This document shows positions 23,599 through 31,668 of a DNA stretch of 64,000 nucleotides, in pieces. A program made the position numbers and the translations under genes. Source of the stretch: Streptomyces griseoruber. GTDB taxonomy: Bacteria > Actinomycetota > Actinomycetes > Streptomycetales > Streptomycetaceae. Under the pieces are notes generated by a model. That model did not search any database. It worked only from the letters and a program-made list of their open reading frames with translations, and was not told where the DNA came from. The stretch's first letter is position 1; every line of letters starts with the position of its first letter. The stretch lies in contig NZ_KQ948790.1 in the NCBI RefSeq assembly GCF_001514205.1, positions 1 to 64,000 of the forward strand, written 5' to 3'.

Positions 23599-25866
23599 GT
23601 GCCCCGCTTCAGCGTCATCGTCCCCTGTTTCAAGGTGCAGGGATTCCTGCGCGAGTGTCTCGACTCGCTGCTTTCGCAGTCGTACGCGGACTTCGAGGTG
23701 ATCGCCGTCGACGACCGCTCGCCCGACGGCTGCGGCGCGATCCTCGACGAGTACGCGGCCCGCGACGAGCGGGTCCGGGTGCTGCATCTGCCGGAGAACG
23801 TGGGCCTCGGCCGCGCCCGCAACGCGGGCCTGCCGCACGCGGGCGGCGACTACCTGTTCTTCCTCGACAGCGACGACACCCTCACCCCGGGCGCCCTGCG
23901 CGCGATGGCCGACCGGCTGGCCGGGTCCGCCGACCCGGACGTACTGGTGTTCGACTACGCGCGCACCTACTGGTGGGGCGGCACCCGCCGCAACGCCCTC
24001 GCGCACATCCTCGCCGAGGCCGAGGCCGGGAGCGGAGCCGGGAACGGGAACGGGAACGGGAACGGGGGCGGCACGGACGGCACCTTCACGGCCGCCGAAC
24101 GCCCCGAGATCCTCGATCTGCTGATGGTGGTGTGGAACAAGGTCTACCGGCGCGACTTCGTCGAGAGCAACGGCTTCGCCTTCCCGCCCGGCTACTACGA
24201 GGACACGCCCTGGACGTTCCCGGTCATGCTCAGCGCGGAGCGGATCGCCGTGCTGGACCGGATCTGCCTGAACTACCGCCAGCGCCGCCAGGGCAACATC
24301 CTGTCCACCACCAGCCGCAAGCACTTCGACATCCACGACCAGTACGAGCGGGTCTTCGCCTTCGTCGACTCCCGCCCGGAGCTCGCGGGCTGGCGGCCGT
24401 ATCTGCACCGCAAGATGGGCGAGCACTGCCTGGACATCCTGGCCAAGCCGGACCGGCTGCCGCCGTCCGACAAGAAGGAGTTCTTCCGCCGCACGGCCGA
24501 GATGTTCCGCTCCCGCCGGCCGGACGGCGAACCGGTGCCGGCTGAACTGCGGGTGCTGGAGCACGGATACGCGGCCTACCGGGCGCGGCGGCAGGCCGAG
24601 CGCGCGCGGCGGGAGCTGGCGCGGCGCAGGACGCTCGTACGCCGGGCGGCCGGGGCGCGTGCCCAGCGCGCGGTGGACGGGGTGCGCGCCCGCCGGCCGA
24701 TCGATCCGCAGCTGGTCGTGTACTCGGCGTTCTCGCACCGGGGTGTGCTGGGCGACCCGGGGGCGGTCTACCGCAAGGCGCTGGAGATCGCGCCGCAGTT
24801 GCGCGGGGTGTGGGTGGTGCGCGACGAGGAGACGGCCGCCGGGCTCCCGGAGGGCGTCGAGCACGTCCTGCTGGACTCGCCCGCGTACCGGCGGGTGACC
24901 GCGCGGGCGGGCTTCTTCGTCAACAACGTCAACTGGCCGGGCGCGCTGGCCAAACGCCCCGGCAGCGTCCACATCCACACCCACCAGGGCACCCCGCTGA
25001 AGTACATGGCCGCCGATCTGCTGAACCGGCCCGGGGCGCGGTACGGGGTGGACGTGCCGCAGATGCTGCGCCGCGCCGACCGCTGGGACCACAGCCTGGT
25101 CGCCAACCGGCACTCGGAGCTGGTGTGGGAGCGGGCGTACCCGTGCCACTTCGCCTCCGCCCGCACCGGCAGCCCGCGCAACGACGTGCTGGTCGGCGCG
25201 GACCCCGGGGCGGGCGCGGCGGTGCGGGCCCGGCTGGGCATCCCGGCGGGGCACACCGTGGTGCTGTACGCGCCGACGCGGCGGGAGTACGTCCGGGGCG
25301 GGCACGTCGACCGGATCGACCTGGCCCGGTTCGCCGCCGGGCTGGGCGAGGGCCACACCCTCGTCGTACGGCTCCACCCGTCCCTGGCGACCGGGCACGC
25401 GCGCGGGATGGGCCTGGCGGACCTGCACCGGCGCGGGGTGCTCGTCGACGCGACGGACGAGCCGCACGTGGAGGACGTGATGCTCGCCTCGGACGTACTG
25501 GTCACCGACTACTCGGCCCTGATGTTCGACTACGCCAACCTGGACCGGCCGATCGTCGTCCACGCCGACGACTGGGAGGCGTACACGGCGAGCCGGGGCA
25601 CCTACTTCGACATCACCGCCGAGGCGCCGGGCCATGTCTCGCGCTCCTTCGGCGAGCTGGCCCGGCTGCTGGCCTCCGGGAGCTGGCGGGACGAGGACTC
25701 CACCCGGCTGCGGGCCGCGTTCCGGGCGCGTTTCTGCGCGTACGACGACGGACACGCCGCCGAACGGGTCGTACGGCGGCTGCTGCTGGGCGAGGAGTTC
25801 CCGGACGTCGCGGCGGCGAAGGTGCCCGCGCCGGGCGCGGCGCACGAGGAGCTCGCGTCGACCTGA
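23599..25866 (+). CDS. Bifunctional glycosyltransferase (GT2) / TagF-like polymerase, copy 3 (His to Gln in polymerase motif)
   Basis: 755 aa from a GTG at 23599, 8 bp after copy 2. The GT2 half has VDDRSPD, FLDSDDT and PPGYYEDTPW, and is close to copy 1. A (Gly-Asn)n stretch from a hexamer repeat sits at about 148-156. In the polymerase half, the HGTPLK motif reads QGTPLK: Gln463 stands where copies 1 and 2 have His, with His462 just before it. RLHP, YAPTRRE and VTDYSALMFDYANLDRPIV are kept. The different motif set suggests another substrate, or a primase-like rather than polymerase role (inference). Confidence 0.86.
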   Translation: MPRFSVIVPCFKVQGFLRECLDSLLSQSYADFEVIAVDDRSPDGCGAILDEYAARDERVRVLHLPENVGLGRARNAGLPHAGGDYLFFLDSDDTLTPGALRAMADRLAGSADPDVLVFDYARTYWWGGTRRNALAHILAEAEAGSGAGNGNGNGNGGGTDGTFTAAERPEILDLLMVVWNKVYRRDFVESNGFAFPPGYYEDTPWTFPVMLSAERIAVLDRICLNYRQRRQGNILSTTSRKHFDIHDQYERVFAFVDSRPELAGWRPYLHRKMGEHCLDILAKPDRLPPSDKKEFFRRTAEMFRSRRPDGEPVPAELRVLEHGYAAYRARRQAERARRELARRRTLVRRAAGARAQRAVDGVRARRPIDPQLVVYSAFSHRGVLGDPGAVYRKALEIAPQLRGVWVVRDEETAAGLPEGVEHVLLDSPAYRRVTARAGFFVNNVNWPGALAKRPGSVHIHTHQGTPLKYMAADLLNRPGARYGVDVPQMLRRADRWDHSLVANRHSELVWERAYPCHFASARTGSPRNDVLVGADPGAGAAVRARLGIPAGHTVVLYAPTRREYVRGGHVDRIDLARFAAGLGEGHTLVVRLHPSLATGHARGMGLADLHRRGVLVDATDEPHVEDVMLASDVLVTDYSALMFDYANLDRPIVVHADDWEAYTASRGTYFDITAEAPGHVSRSFGELARLLASGSWRDEDSTRLRAAFRARFCAYDDGHAAERVVRRLLLGEEFPDVAAAKVPAPGAAHEELAST
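24040..24063 (+). repeat. gggaac hexamer repeated four times
   Basis: A perfect tandem 6-bp repeat in frame inside copy 3, encoding Gly-Asn units in a loop of the GT domain. Its length is a multiple of 3, so slippage would change loop length without a frameshift. Confidence 0.8.
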
Positions 25867-25896
25867 GCGGCGGGCCCGCGTGATAGGCCGGATACC

Positions 25897-27336
25897 GTGA
25901 ATCTCCTGAATCTCCTGAATCTCCTAAATGTCACGAATATTCGTAGAATCCGCTCACTCGTCGCGGCCCGTCCGGTCCGGCCGCGGGTCTGGGTGCTGGT
26001 CCTGGCCGGTGTGTTCGCGGTGCTCCAGCTCGCGAACGTCACCGGCCGGGACACCCCGGACACCAAGAACTACCTGTCGTACGCGCTGAGTCTGCGCGGG
26101 GAGGGCAAGCGGGAGGCGGCGGCCGCGAGCATCGACTACGCCTGCCGCAGCGGTGCCTCGATCGCGGCGCGGCGGCAGAGCGTGGACGTGCTCCGCTTCC
26201 ACCGGCCGGACCCGGCCGGGCGGGTGCTGGCCGCGTGCCGGGAGCGCGAGTGGCGCGCCGTCGAGGCGCGGCTCGGGGCGGGGCAGAGCGGTGGGCGCAC
26301 CGCGCCGTTCATGCCGGAGCGTTTCATGCGGATCTTCGAGGCGCGGCCCGGCTACCCGGTGTTCCTGCTGCCGTTCCTGACGCTGTTCGGGGTGACGTGG
26401 GGGCTGTGGCTGGCGGGGGTCGCGGTGACGGTGGCGGGCGGGGTGCTGGTCTTCCTGGTCCTGCGCACCCTGCGCGCGGCGGCCCCCGTGTGCCTGACGG
26501 GGCAGGCCCTGTTCTACGTCCTGCCGTGCGGCACGACCGCGATGCGTCCGATGACCGAGGGACTGCTGCTGGCGCTGACGCTGGCCGCGGTGTGGGGGTG
26601 CGCGCTGGCCCTGGACGGGGACGCGCGGCGGGTGCGCGCGGGACTGTGGCTGGTCGGGGGCGCGCTGGCCGCGCTGTTCACGGTCAAGCACGCGCAGGCG
26701 CTGTTCCTCGGGGCGTGCCTGGCGGGCGCGGGCGCGCTGGTCGCGATGCGGCGCCGGCGGGCCGGGCGGGAGCCGGGGCGGGGGGTGCTCGCGGTGACGG
26801 CGGTGGGCTGCTGCGGGGTGCTGGGGACCGTGCTGCTGGCCCGGCTGCTGCACCTTCCGTCGGAGTCGGAGAGCCTTCAGGATCTGCTGACCGCGCACTT
26901 CTCCCGGCCGGACCGCACGCGCGCGTGGCCGGAGTTCCTGCATCTCCAGGTCAATTTCTGGGTGGAGTGGACGCGCCGTCAGCTGTGGGAGCCGCTGTTC
27001 GCCGTGGCGGTGGCGGCGGGGGCGTGGGGGGTGCTGCGGGGGCGGCGGCCGGCCGGGGTGTTCGTGGTGGCCGCCGCGTTCACCGGGGTCCTCACCCAGG
27101 CCGGGCATCCGGACATCAGCATCTGGGGCGACCGGCTGATCGTGCTGGCGTGGCTGCTGCCGGTACTGGGGCTGCCGCTGCTGCTGGAGTCGGTCCCGCC
27201 GCGGGAGCGGATCGCGCTGCCCGCGCAGGACCGGCCGGGTCCGCCGGACCGGGCTCGAACGGTCCGGCGGGGCCCGTTCGCGGGAATGACTCCGTTCGGG
27301 CTCACCCGCCGGGGTGACAGGGGGCGAGGCCGTTGA
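25897..27336 (+). CDS. Polytopic membrane protein, glycosyltransferase-like
   Basis: 479 aa from a GTG at 25897; the start is uncertain because no clear RBS is seen. An odd N-terminus of three NLL repeats is followed by a TM segment (about 30-48). A roughly 100-residue extracytoplasmic or loop region contains DTPDTKNYLSYAL and FMPERFMRIFEARPGYP, and at least 8 more TM helices follow. The early loop with a DxxxY-like acidic motif and the overall layout resemble GT-C membrane glycosyltransferases. This is topology-based, not a family match. Position right after the polymerase trio suggests a role in the same polymer. Confidence 0.7.
   Translation: MNLLNLLNLLNVTNIRRIRSLVAARPVRPRVWVLVLAGVFAVLQLANVTGRDTPDTKNYLSYALSLRGEGKREAAAASIDYACRSGASIAARRQSVDVLRFHRPDPAGRVLAACREREWRAVEARLGAGQSGGRTAPFMPERFMRIFEARPGYPVFLLPFLTLFGVTWGLWLAGVAVTVAGGVLVFLVLRTLRAAAPVCLTGQALFYVLPCGTTAMRPMTEGLLLALTLAAVWGCALALDGDARRVRAGLWLVGGALAALFTVKHAQALFLGACLAGAGALVAMRRRRAGREPGRGVLAVTAVGCCGVLGTVLLARLLHLPSESESLQDLLTAHFSRPDRTRAWPEFLHLQVNFWVEWTRRQLWEPLFAVAVAAGAWGVLRGRRPAGVFVVAAAFTGVLTQAGHPDISIWGDRLIVLAWLLPVLGLPLLLESVPPRERIALPAQDRPGPPDRARTVRRGPFAGMTPFGLTRRGDRGRGR
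25900..25926 (+). repeat. aatctcctg nonamer repeated three times at a gene start
   Basis: Three tandem copies (the last ends in a instead of g) directly after the GTG, encoding (Asn-Leu-Leu)3. This and the following 30 bases are distinctly A/T-richer than the surroundings. Confidence 0.75.
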
Positions 27337-27358
27337 TGCGGGAGGGAAGGTACGGCCA

Positions 27359-27415
27359 ATGCCCCTCATGCGCAACTTTGACCCAGCTTGTCACTTTTTG
27401 GTCCACGCCCGGTGA
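27359..27415 (+). CDS. Possible 18-residue leader peptide coupled to the next gene
   Basis: A short frame, MPLMRNFDPACHFLVHAR, starts at ATG 27359, which follows the strong RBS ggagggaagg at good spacing. Its TGA (27413-27415) overlaps the GTG start (27412) of the downstream membrane protein as GTGA. The strong RBS serves no other start here, so the leader may couple or control translation. It could also be chance; proteomic or reporter data would be needed to settle this. Confidence 0.4.
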   Translation: MPLMRNFDPACHFLVHAR

Positions 27416-28965
27416 GCGCCGGTGTCCTGATCCGGCGTCCGGCGCGCGGCGCCGGGGCGCTGCGCCGCCGGCGGGTGTGGCGTCCGAGCCCGTACCAGGT
27501 CTTCGGCTTCCTGTTCTGGCTGGTGACGACGCTGGCGTTCTGGCGGGTGCCGCTGTGCTGCGACGCGGGGGTGCACGCGGCCGTCGTGGAGCGCCTGAAG
27601 GCCGGTCTGCTGCACCCCCGGCACCCGATGGCCGATCTGCCGGGCGCGGGCAGCCCCTACTACTCGCCGTACGCGGTGGCCGAGGGTGTGTTCGCCCGGC
27701 CGACCGGGCTGACGGGGTGGGAGGTGCTGCGGGTCGCCGGGCCGGTGAATCTGGTCGTGCTGCTGACCGGTCTCGGCCGGTTCGTGCGGGCGCTGACGCC
27801 GAGACCGTGGGCGCCGGTGCTCGCGCTGGCGGCGATGACGCTGCTGTGGGGCACGGAACGCGCCTGGTGGAGCGGCTATCTGGGCCTGATGTCGATGACC
27901 GGCAACCTCGGCTATCCGTCCACCTTCGCGATCGGGCTGGCCTTCTGGGCGTGGGCGCTGACGGCGGCACGCGCGCGTGACGAACGCCTGGTCCGGTACG
28001 TCGGCCCGGACGGGCTGCGCGGCTTCACCGGGTACGCGGGGGTCGGCGCGCTGTACGGGGCGATCCTGCTGGTGCATCCGATCACCGCGGTGGCGGCCGT
28101 GACGGGCGGTGTCGCGGTGGTCCTGGGCCGGCAGCGGGAGTGGCGGCCGGCGGTGGCGGCGCGGTGGACGGTGACGGCCACGACGGCACTGCTGGTCGCC
28201 GCCGCCTGGCCGTACTTCGATGTGTTCGCGCTGGCCGGGGACGGCAGCGTCGACGGGATGCACCGACGGCTGTACGACGATCTGACCGGCCATTTCTGGC
28301 TGGCGCTGCTGGGCCTGCCGGCGCTGTGGGCGCGGGCGCGGCGCTCGGCGCGCGATCCGCTGGTGCTGATGTTCGCCCTGGACTGTCTGGTGGTGGCGTA
28401 CGGGTTCGTCAGCGGCCACTACACCTACGGGCGGATCCTCGGCCTGACGCTGGTGCCGCCGCAGTTCGCGCTGGCGGTGGAGCTGGCGGCGCCCCGGCCG
28501 TGGGGGGTGTGGCGCAGGGCGCTGGGCGCGGTGGCGGCCGCCGGGGCCTGTCTGGGGCTGCTGACCGTGCAGGCGGGGGCGGTCGTGCCGCGTGCGCTGG
28601 ATCCGGTGGGCTTCGACCAGCCGCCGCGCTGGCCGGCGTACGACTGGGCGGCGCGGCACATCGGGCCCGGGGAGGTGGTGATCACCGACGGGTACTTCGC
28701 CGTCCACGCGATCGCCGGGTACGGGCCGAACCTCGCCGCGCCCGCCTGGCCGGACGCGGCGCTGGACGAGCGGGCGAGGCTGCGCCGCATGGCGGACGTC
28801 CGGGCGTATCTCGCCCCCGGCTCGACACGGGCCGGGCGGGCGGCGATCGTCCGCCGCTACCGGGTCCGCTGGCTGCTGCTGACGCGCTGGCACCCGGTGC
28901 CCGAGGAGGCCGTGGTGGTGGCGTGGAGCCGGCGGACGGGGGAGGTACTGGCGCGGGTGGGATGA
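27412..28965 (+). CDS. Polytopic membrane protein, glycosyltransferase-like
   Basis: 517 aa from GTG 27412, chosen for its overlap with the leader frame. TTG 27388 would add 8 residues. The first TM is at about 27-45, then a loop with CCDAGVHAAVVERLKAGL and HPRHPMADLPG, and about ten further TM helices. A soluble C-terminal tail (about 390-517) has LDPVGFDQPPRWPAYDWAA. The Asp-containing first loop plus many helices fits GT-C type or polymer-ligase-like membrane enzymes, but I recognise no specific family. It follows the other membrane protein by 75 bp on the same strand. Confidence 0.7.
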   Translation: MSAGVLIRRPARGAGALRRRRVWRPSPYQVFGFLFWLVTTLAFWRVPLCCDAGVHAAVVERLKAGLLHPRHPMADLPGAGSPYYSPYAVAEGVFARPTGLTGWEVLRVAGPVNLVVLLTGLGRFVRALTPRPWAPVLALAAMTLLWGTERAWWSGYLGLMSMTGNLGYPSTFAIGLAFWAWALTAARARDERLVRYVGPDGLRGFTGYAGVGALYGAILLVHPITAVAAVTGGVAVVLGRQREWRPAVAARWTVTATTALLVAAAWPYFDVFALAGDGSVDGMHRRLYDDLTGHFWLALLGLPALWARARRSARDPLVLMFALDCLVVAYGFVSGHYTYGRILGLTLVPPQFALAVELAAPRPWGVWRRALGAVAAAGACLGLLTVQAGAVVPRALDPVGFDQPPRWPAYDWAARHIGPGEVVITDGYFAVHAIAGYGPNLAAPAWPDAALDERARLRRMADVRAYLAPGSTRAGRAAIVRRYRVRWLLLTRWHPVPEEAVVVAWSRRTGEVLARVG

Positions 28966-28994
28966 GACACGCGGACCCGGGGTGCCGGTGGACA

Positions 28995-29043
28995 GAGGCC
29001 TCCCGAGGGGTCGCCCGATGGTCCGGGTCCCGCGGGAGGCCTC
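28995..29043. terminator. Inverted repeat after the membrane-protein gene
   Basis: A perfect 10-bp stem (gaggcctccc / gggaggcctc) with a 29-base loop, lying between convergent genes. It is probably the transcript end of the plus-strand gene. Confidence 0.5.
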
Positions 29044-29048
29044 GGGCC

Positions 29049-29065
29049 GGGGGCTTCGCGCCCCC
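29049..29065 (-). terminator. Terminator of ohr
   Basis: A gggggc / gccccc stem with loop ttcgc, 8 bases beyond the ohr stop codon. This is a common Streptomyces terminator form. Confidence 0.75.
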
Positions 29066-29073
29066 TCCGGGGG

Positions 29074-29487
29074 TTACTCGATGACGAGGTCGACGTCGAT
29101 GTTGCCGCGGGTGGCGTTGGAGTAGGGGCAGACCTGGTGGGCGGTCTCGACCAGCTTGCGGCCGGTCGCCTCGTCCAGGGTGTCCGGGAGCTCGATGCGC
29201 AGCGTCACCTTCAGGCCGAAGCCCTCGCCCTGCTTGCCTATGCCGACCTCGGCGGTCACGGCGGCGTCGGAGACGTCGACCTTCGCCTGGCGGCCGACGA
29301 GACCGAGAGCGCTGCCGAAACAGGCCGCGTAGCCGGCGGCGAACAACTGCTCCGGGTTGGTGCCCTGACCGTTGCCGCCCATCTCCACCGGCAGGGCGAG
29401 CGCGAGGTCGATCTTCCCGTCGTTGGTGACGGCGCGGCCCTCGCGGCCGTGGGTGGCGGTGGCGACTGCGGTGTAGAGCGCGTCCAT
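29074..29487 (-). CDS. ohr: Organic hydroperoxide resistance protein Ohr
   Basis: 137 aa from an ATG at 29487. Ohr/OsmC fold, thiol peroxidase reducing organic hydroperoxides in the cytoplasm. The two catalytic cysteines are present: Cys56 in AAGYAACFGSAL and Cys120 in HQVCPYSNATRGN. The family-specific GTNPEQLFAAGY and the C-terminal GNIDVDLVI are also seen. It is divergent from ohrR, with the operator between them. An LAXTG- or polymer-related role is not implied; it is a self-contained stress pair inside the glycopolymer region. Confidence 0.95.
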   Translation of the reverse strand: MDALYTAVATATHGREGRAVTNDGKIDLALALPVEMGGNGQGTNPEQLFAAGYAACFGSALGLVGRQAKVDVSDAAVTAEVGIGKQGEGFGLKVTLRIELPDTLDEATGRKLVETAHQVCPYSNATRGNIDVDLVIE

Positions 29488-29578
29488 TGATGAACCGTCC
29501 CTCTCGGATGAGTCTGTGTCGGGGGGTGGCCGGTCCGGCCGCTTCTCGCGTCCGGGCCGCTCACGGGGACAAGTAGAG

Positions 29579-29600
29579 CACACAATTCAATTGCGCACAA
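29579..29600. promoter_or_regulatory. Predicted OhrR operator between ohr and ohrR
   Basis: The A/T-rich CAATTCAATTG core is an almost perfect palindrome, flanked by cacacaattc and gcgcacaac. It lies in the 144-bp divergent gap, and ACAATT-type palindromes are the known OhrR site form. In this GC-rich genome the A/T island stands out. Confidence 0.75.
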
Positions 29601-29631
29601 CTAAATGGCCCGCTGGAGTTACCCTGGAGAC

Positions 29632-30135
29632 ATGACCCCGACGTCGACCCCTCTCTCCGCCCCCGCCCCCTCGGAGAACTGGCTGCGCCTGGACCGCCAG
29701 ATCTGCTTCTCCCTGCACGCGGCCTCGCGTGCCTTCAACGGCGTCTACCGCGTGATCCTCAAGGAACTGGGGCTGACCTACCCCCAGTACCTGGTGATGC
29801 TGGTGCTGTGGGAGCAGGGCGAGCTGCCCGTGAAGAAGCTCGGAGAACATCTGCGCCTGGACTCCGGCACGCTGTCGCCGCTGCTCAAACGGCTGGAGAC
29901 GGCGGGCCTGGTGATCCGGGAGCGCAGCGCGCGCGACGAGCGCTCGGTGGAGATCCGGCTGACCGAGGAGGGTGCCGCGCTGCGGGAGCGGGCGCTCCAG
30001 GTGCCCCGGCGGATCGTCTCGGCGACCGGGTTCGAACTGGAGGAGATCAGCGAGCTGAGGGAGCGCCTGGACCAGCTCACCGGCGCCCTGGACGCGGCGG
30101 CGCTGGAGGAGGAGCCGGGGGCCCGGCAGGGGTAG
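29632..30135 (+). CDS. ohrR: MarR-family organic-peroxide sensor OhrR
   Basis: 167 aa from ATG 29632 with ggaga 6 bases upstream; an ATG at 29605 lacks an RBS. The winged helix has LTYPQYLVMLVLWEQ and LDSGTLSPLLKRLE. The reactive cysteine is Cys25 in RQICFSLH. It represses ohr and itself until oxidised by organic hydroperoxide. The tail (EEEPGARQG) overlaps antisense with the end of the convergent membrane glycosyltransferase gene by 59 bp. Confidence 0.94.
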   Translation: MTPTSTPLSAPAPSENWLRLDRQICFSLHAASRAFNGVYRVILKELGLTYPQYLVMLVLWEQGELPVKKLGEHLRLDSGTLSPLLKRLETAGLVIRERSARDERSVEIRLTEEGAALRERALQVPRRIVSATGFELEEISELRERLDQLTGALDAAALEEEPGARQG

Positions 30136-31585
30136 CGGGGCGGCGGGTGTAGAGGCGCAGGGTGACCCCGTCCCGGACGAACTCCCGTCTCGGTTCGCCC
30201 GGCACGAACTCCTCCGTCACCACGGTCAGCTTGACCCGCTCGGCCGGATTGCGGGGGTACCACGGGGAGCGCAGGGCGTAGGGCTCGGCCAGCACCCACA
30301 GCCGGTCCAGCGCGAGCAGCGCGCGGCGCAGCTCGGCGGCGCCCCGCTCCCGGCCGTAGAGCGTGCCGGAGGCGGGACCGGACGCCTCGAGCGCCACGTC
30401 CCGCACCCCCCGGAAGCCCTCGGGGTGCGACACCTTCGCGCGCCGTCCGATGGCCGGCAGGAACACCACGGCCTCGCCCGGCCGCACCTCGCGCGCGGCC
30501 AGCGCCGAGACGGCGGCGAGGGTGTCGGGACGACCGCGCAGGGTGCGGTCCTGGCGGTACAGGGGCAGGTACTGGGTGAACGCGAGGGCGACGGCGAGGG
30601 TTCCCGCCAGCGGGACCAGGGGCGACTTCGCCCCGAGCACCCGGTCGGCGCCCGCCGCCACCAGCAGCGGCGCCCCCGCGAGGGCGTACAGCACATAGCG
30701 GTCGTCGTACATCGGGCGGAGCTGGGAGACGGCCAGCAGGGTCAGCGGGGGGACGACCGCCCAGGGCAGGGCCACCGACGCGAGGGTCAGCCGGCGGGGG
30801 CCCGGCAGGGCGGCGAGGGCGAGGAGCAGACAGGTCCAGAAGACCGGCCCGCCCGTCCCGAGGAACGCGTGCAGCAGCCGCAGCGCGCTGCCCGTGCCCG
30901 GCCGGGGCAGCCACGCCACCTGGCCGGCCTGGGCCCGCGACACGACGGCGAGCGGGGTCAGGACGAGCACCGCGGCACCGGCCGCCGCGGCCCACCGCGC
31001 CCCGTCCCGTCTCCCCACGCGCGCGTGCAGGAGCGTCACCCCGTGGGCGAGCACCAGCGCCACCGCCAGCTCGTGCAGCAGACAGGTCAGGGCGAGGACG
31101 ACGCCGTACGGCCACCAGGAGCACCCGTGGAGCGCCCGGACGAGCAGCAGGGTCGCCCCGGCCGCGCCGGCGCAGACGAGGGCGTAGGAGCGGCCCTCCT
31201 GCGCGTAGTGACCCACGAGCGGTGTGACGGCGTACAGCAGGCCCGCCCACAGGCCGACGCGCGGCCGGGCCAGCCGGGCGCCGAGGGCCGCGACCAGGCC
31301 CGCCGCGAGGGCCGCCGCGCAGACGGACGGCAGGCGCAGGAGGACCTCGCCGGGGCGGACGGCGAGGACGGCGTGCAGGAGCAGGTAGTACAGGCCGTGC
31401 ACGGCGTCCACCCCGTGCAGCAGCCGCCAGATCTGCGGCACGGAGCGCCGCGCCACCTGGAAGGTGACGGCCTCGTCGCGCCACATGCCCCCGCGGTCCA
31501 GCCCCCACAGACCGAGCGCGAGCCCGGCGCCGACGGGAGGGAGCACCACCGCGCCGGCCCTGTTCCTGATGTCCACGGACCCCAT
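30077..31585 (-). CDS. GT-C family membrane glycosyltransferase (family 39-like)
   Basis: 502 aa. TM1 is at about 12-28, then the first outer loop with GGMWRDEAVTFQVARR. The Asp-Glu after an aromatic is the hallmark of dolichyl/polyprenyl-phosphate-sugar dependent mannosyltransferases. About ten more TM helices and a soluble C-terminal domain (about 380-502) follow. It probably transfers a sugar from a polyprenyl-phosphate donor on the outer membrane face. The Pro-rich 3' end overlaps ohrR antisense by 59 bp. It is divergent from the next GT, with an A/T-rich gap of 83 bp between them. Confidence 0.8.
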   Translation of the reverse strand: MGSVDIRNRAGAVVLPPVGAGLALGLWGLDRGGMWRDEAVTFQVARRSVPQIWRLLHGVDAVHGLYYLLLHAVLAVRPGEVLLRLPSVCAAALAAGLVAALGARLARPRVGLWAGLLYAVTPLVGHYAQEGRSYALVCAGAAGATLLLVRALHGCSWWPYGVVLALTCLLHELAVALVLAHGVTLLHARVGRRDGARWAAAAGAAVLVLTPLAVVSRAQAGQVAWLPRPGTGSALRLLHAFLGTGGPVFWTCLLLALAALPGPRRLTLASVALPWAVVPPLTLLAVSQLRPMYDDRYVLYALAGAPLLVAAGADRVLGAKSPLVPLAGTLAVALAFTQYLPLYRQDRTLRGRPDTLAAVSALAAREVRPGEAVVFLPAIGRRAKVSHPEGFRGVRDVALEASGPASGTLYGRERGAAELRRALLALDRLWVLAEPYALRSPWYPRNPAERVKLTVVTEEFVPGEPRREFVRDGVTLRLYTRRPATPAGPPAPPPAPPRPGRR

Positions 31586-31668
31586 TTTGTTGGATTTAGT
31601 ACCGCTTCTTGGCTATTGACGGAGTATCTGAACTAAAGAGGCATTCGGGCGCCTTACGATCCGCCGTC

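Noticed and set aside
27333..27980. 215-codon frame beginning MMREGRYGQCPSC that might be a zinc-ribbon gene
   Set aside because: After about 20 codons it is the out-of-frame translation of the membrane-protein gene, with no conserved pattern.
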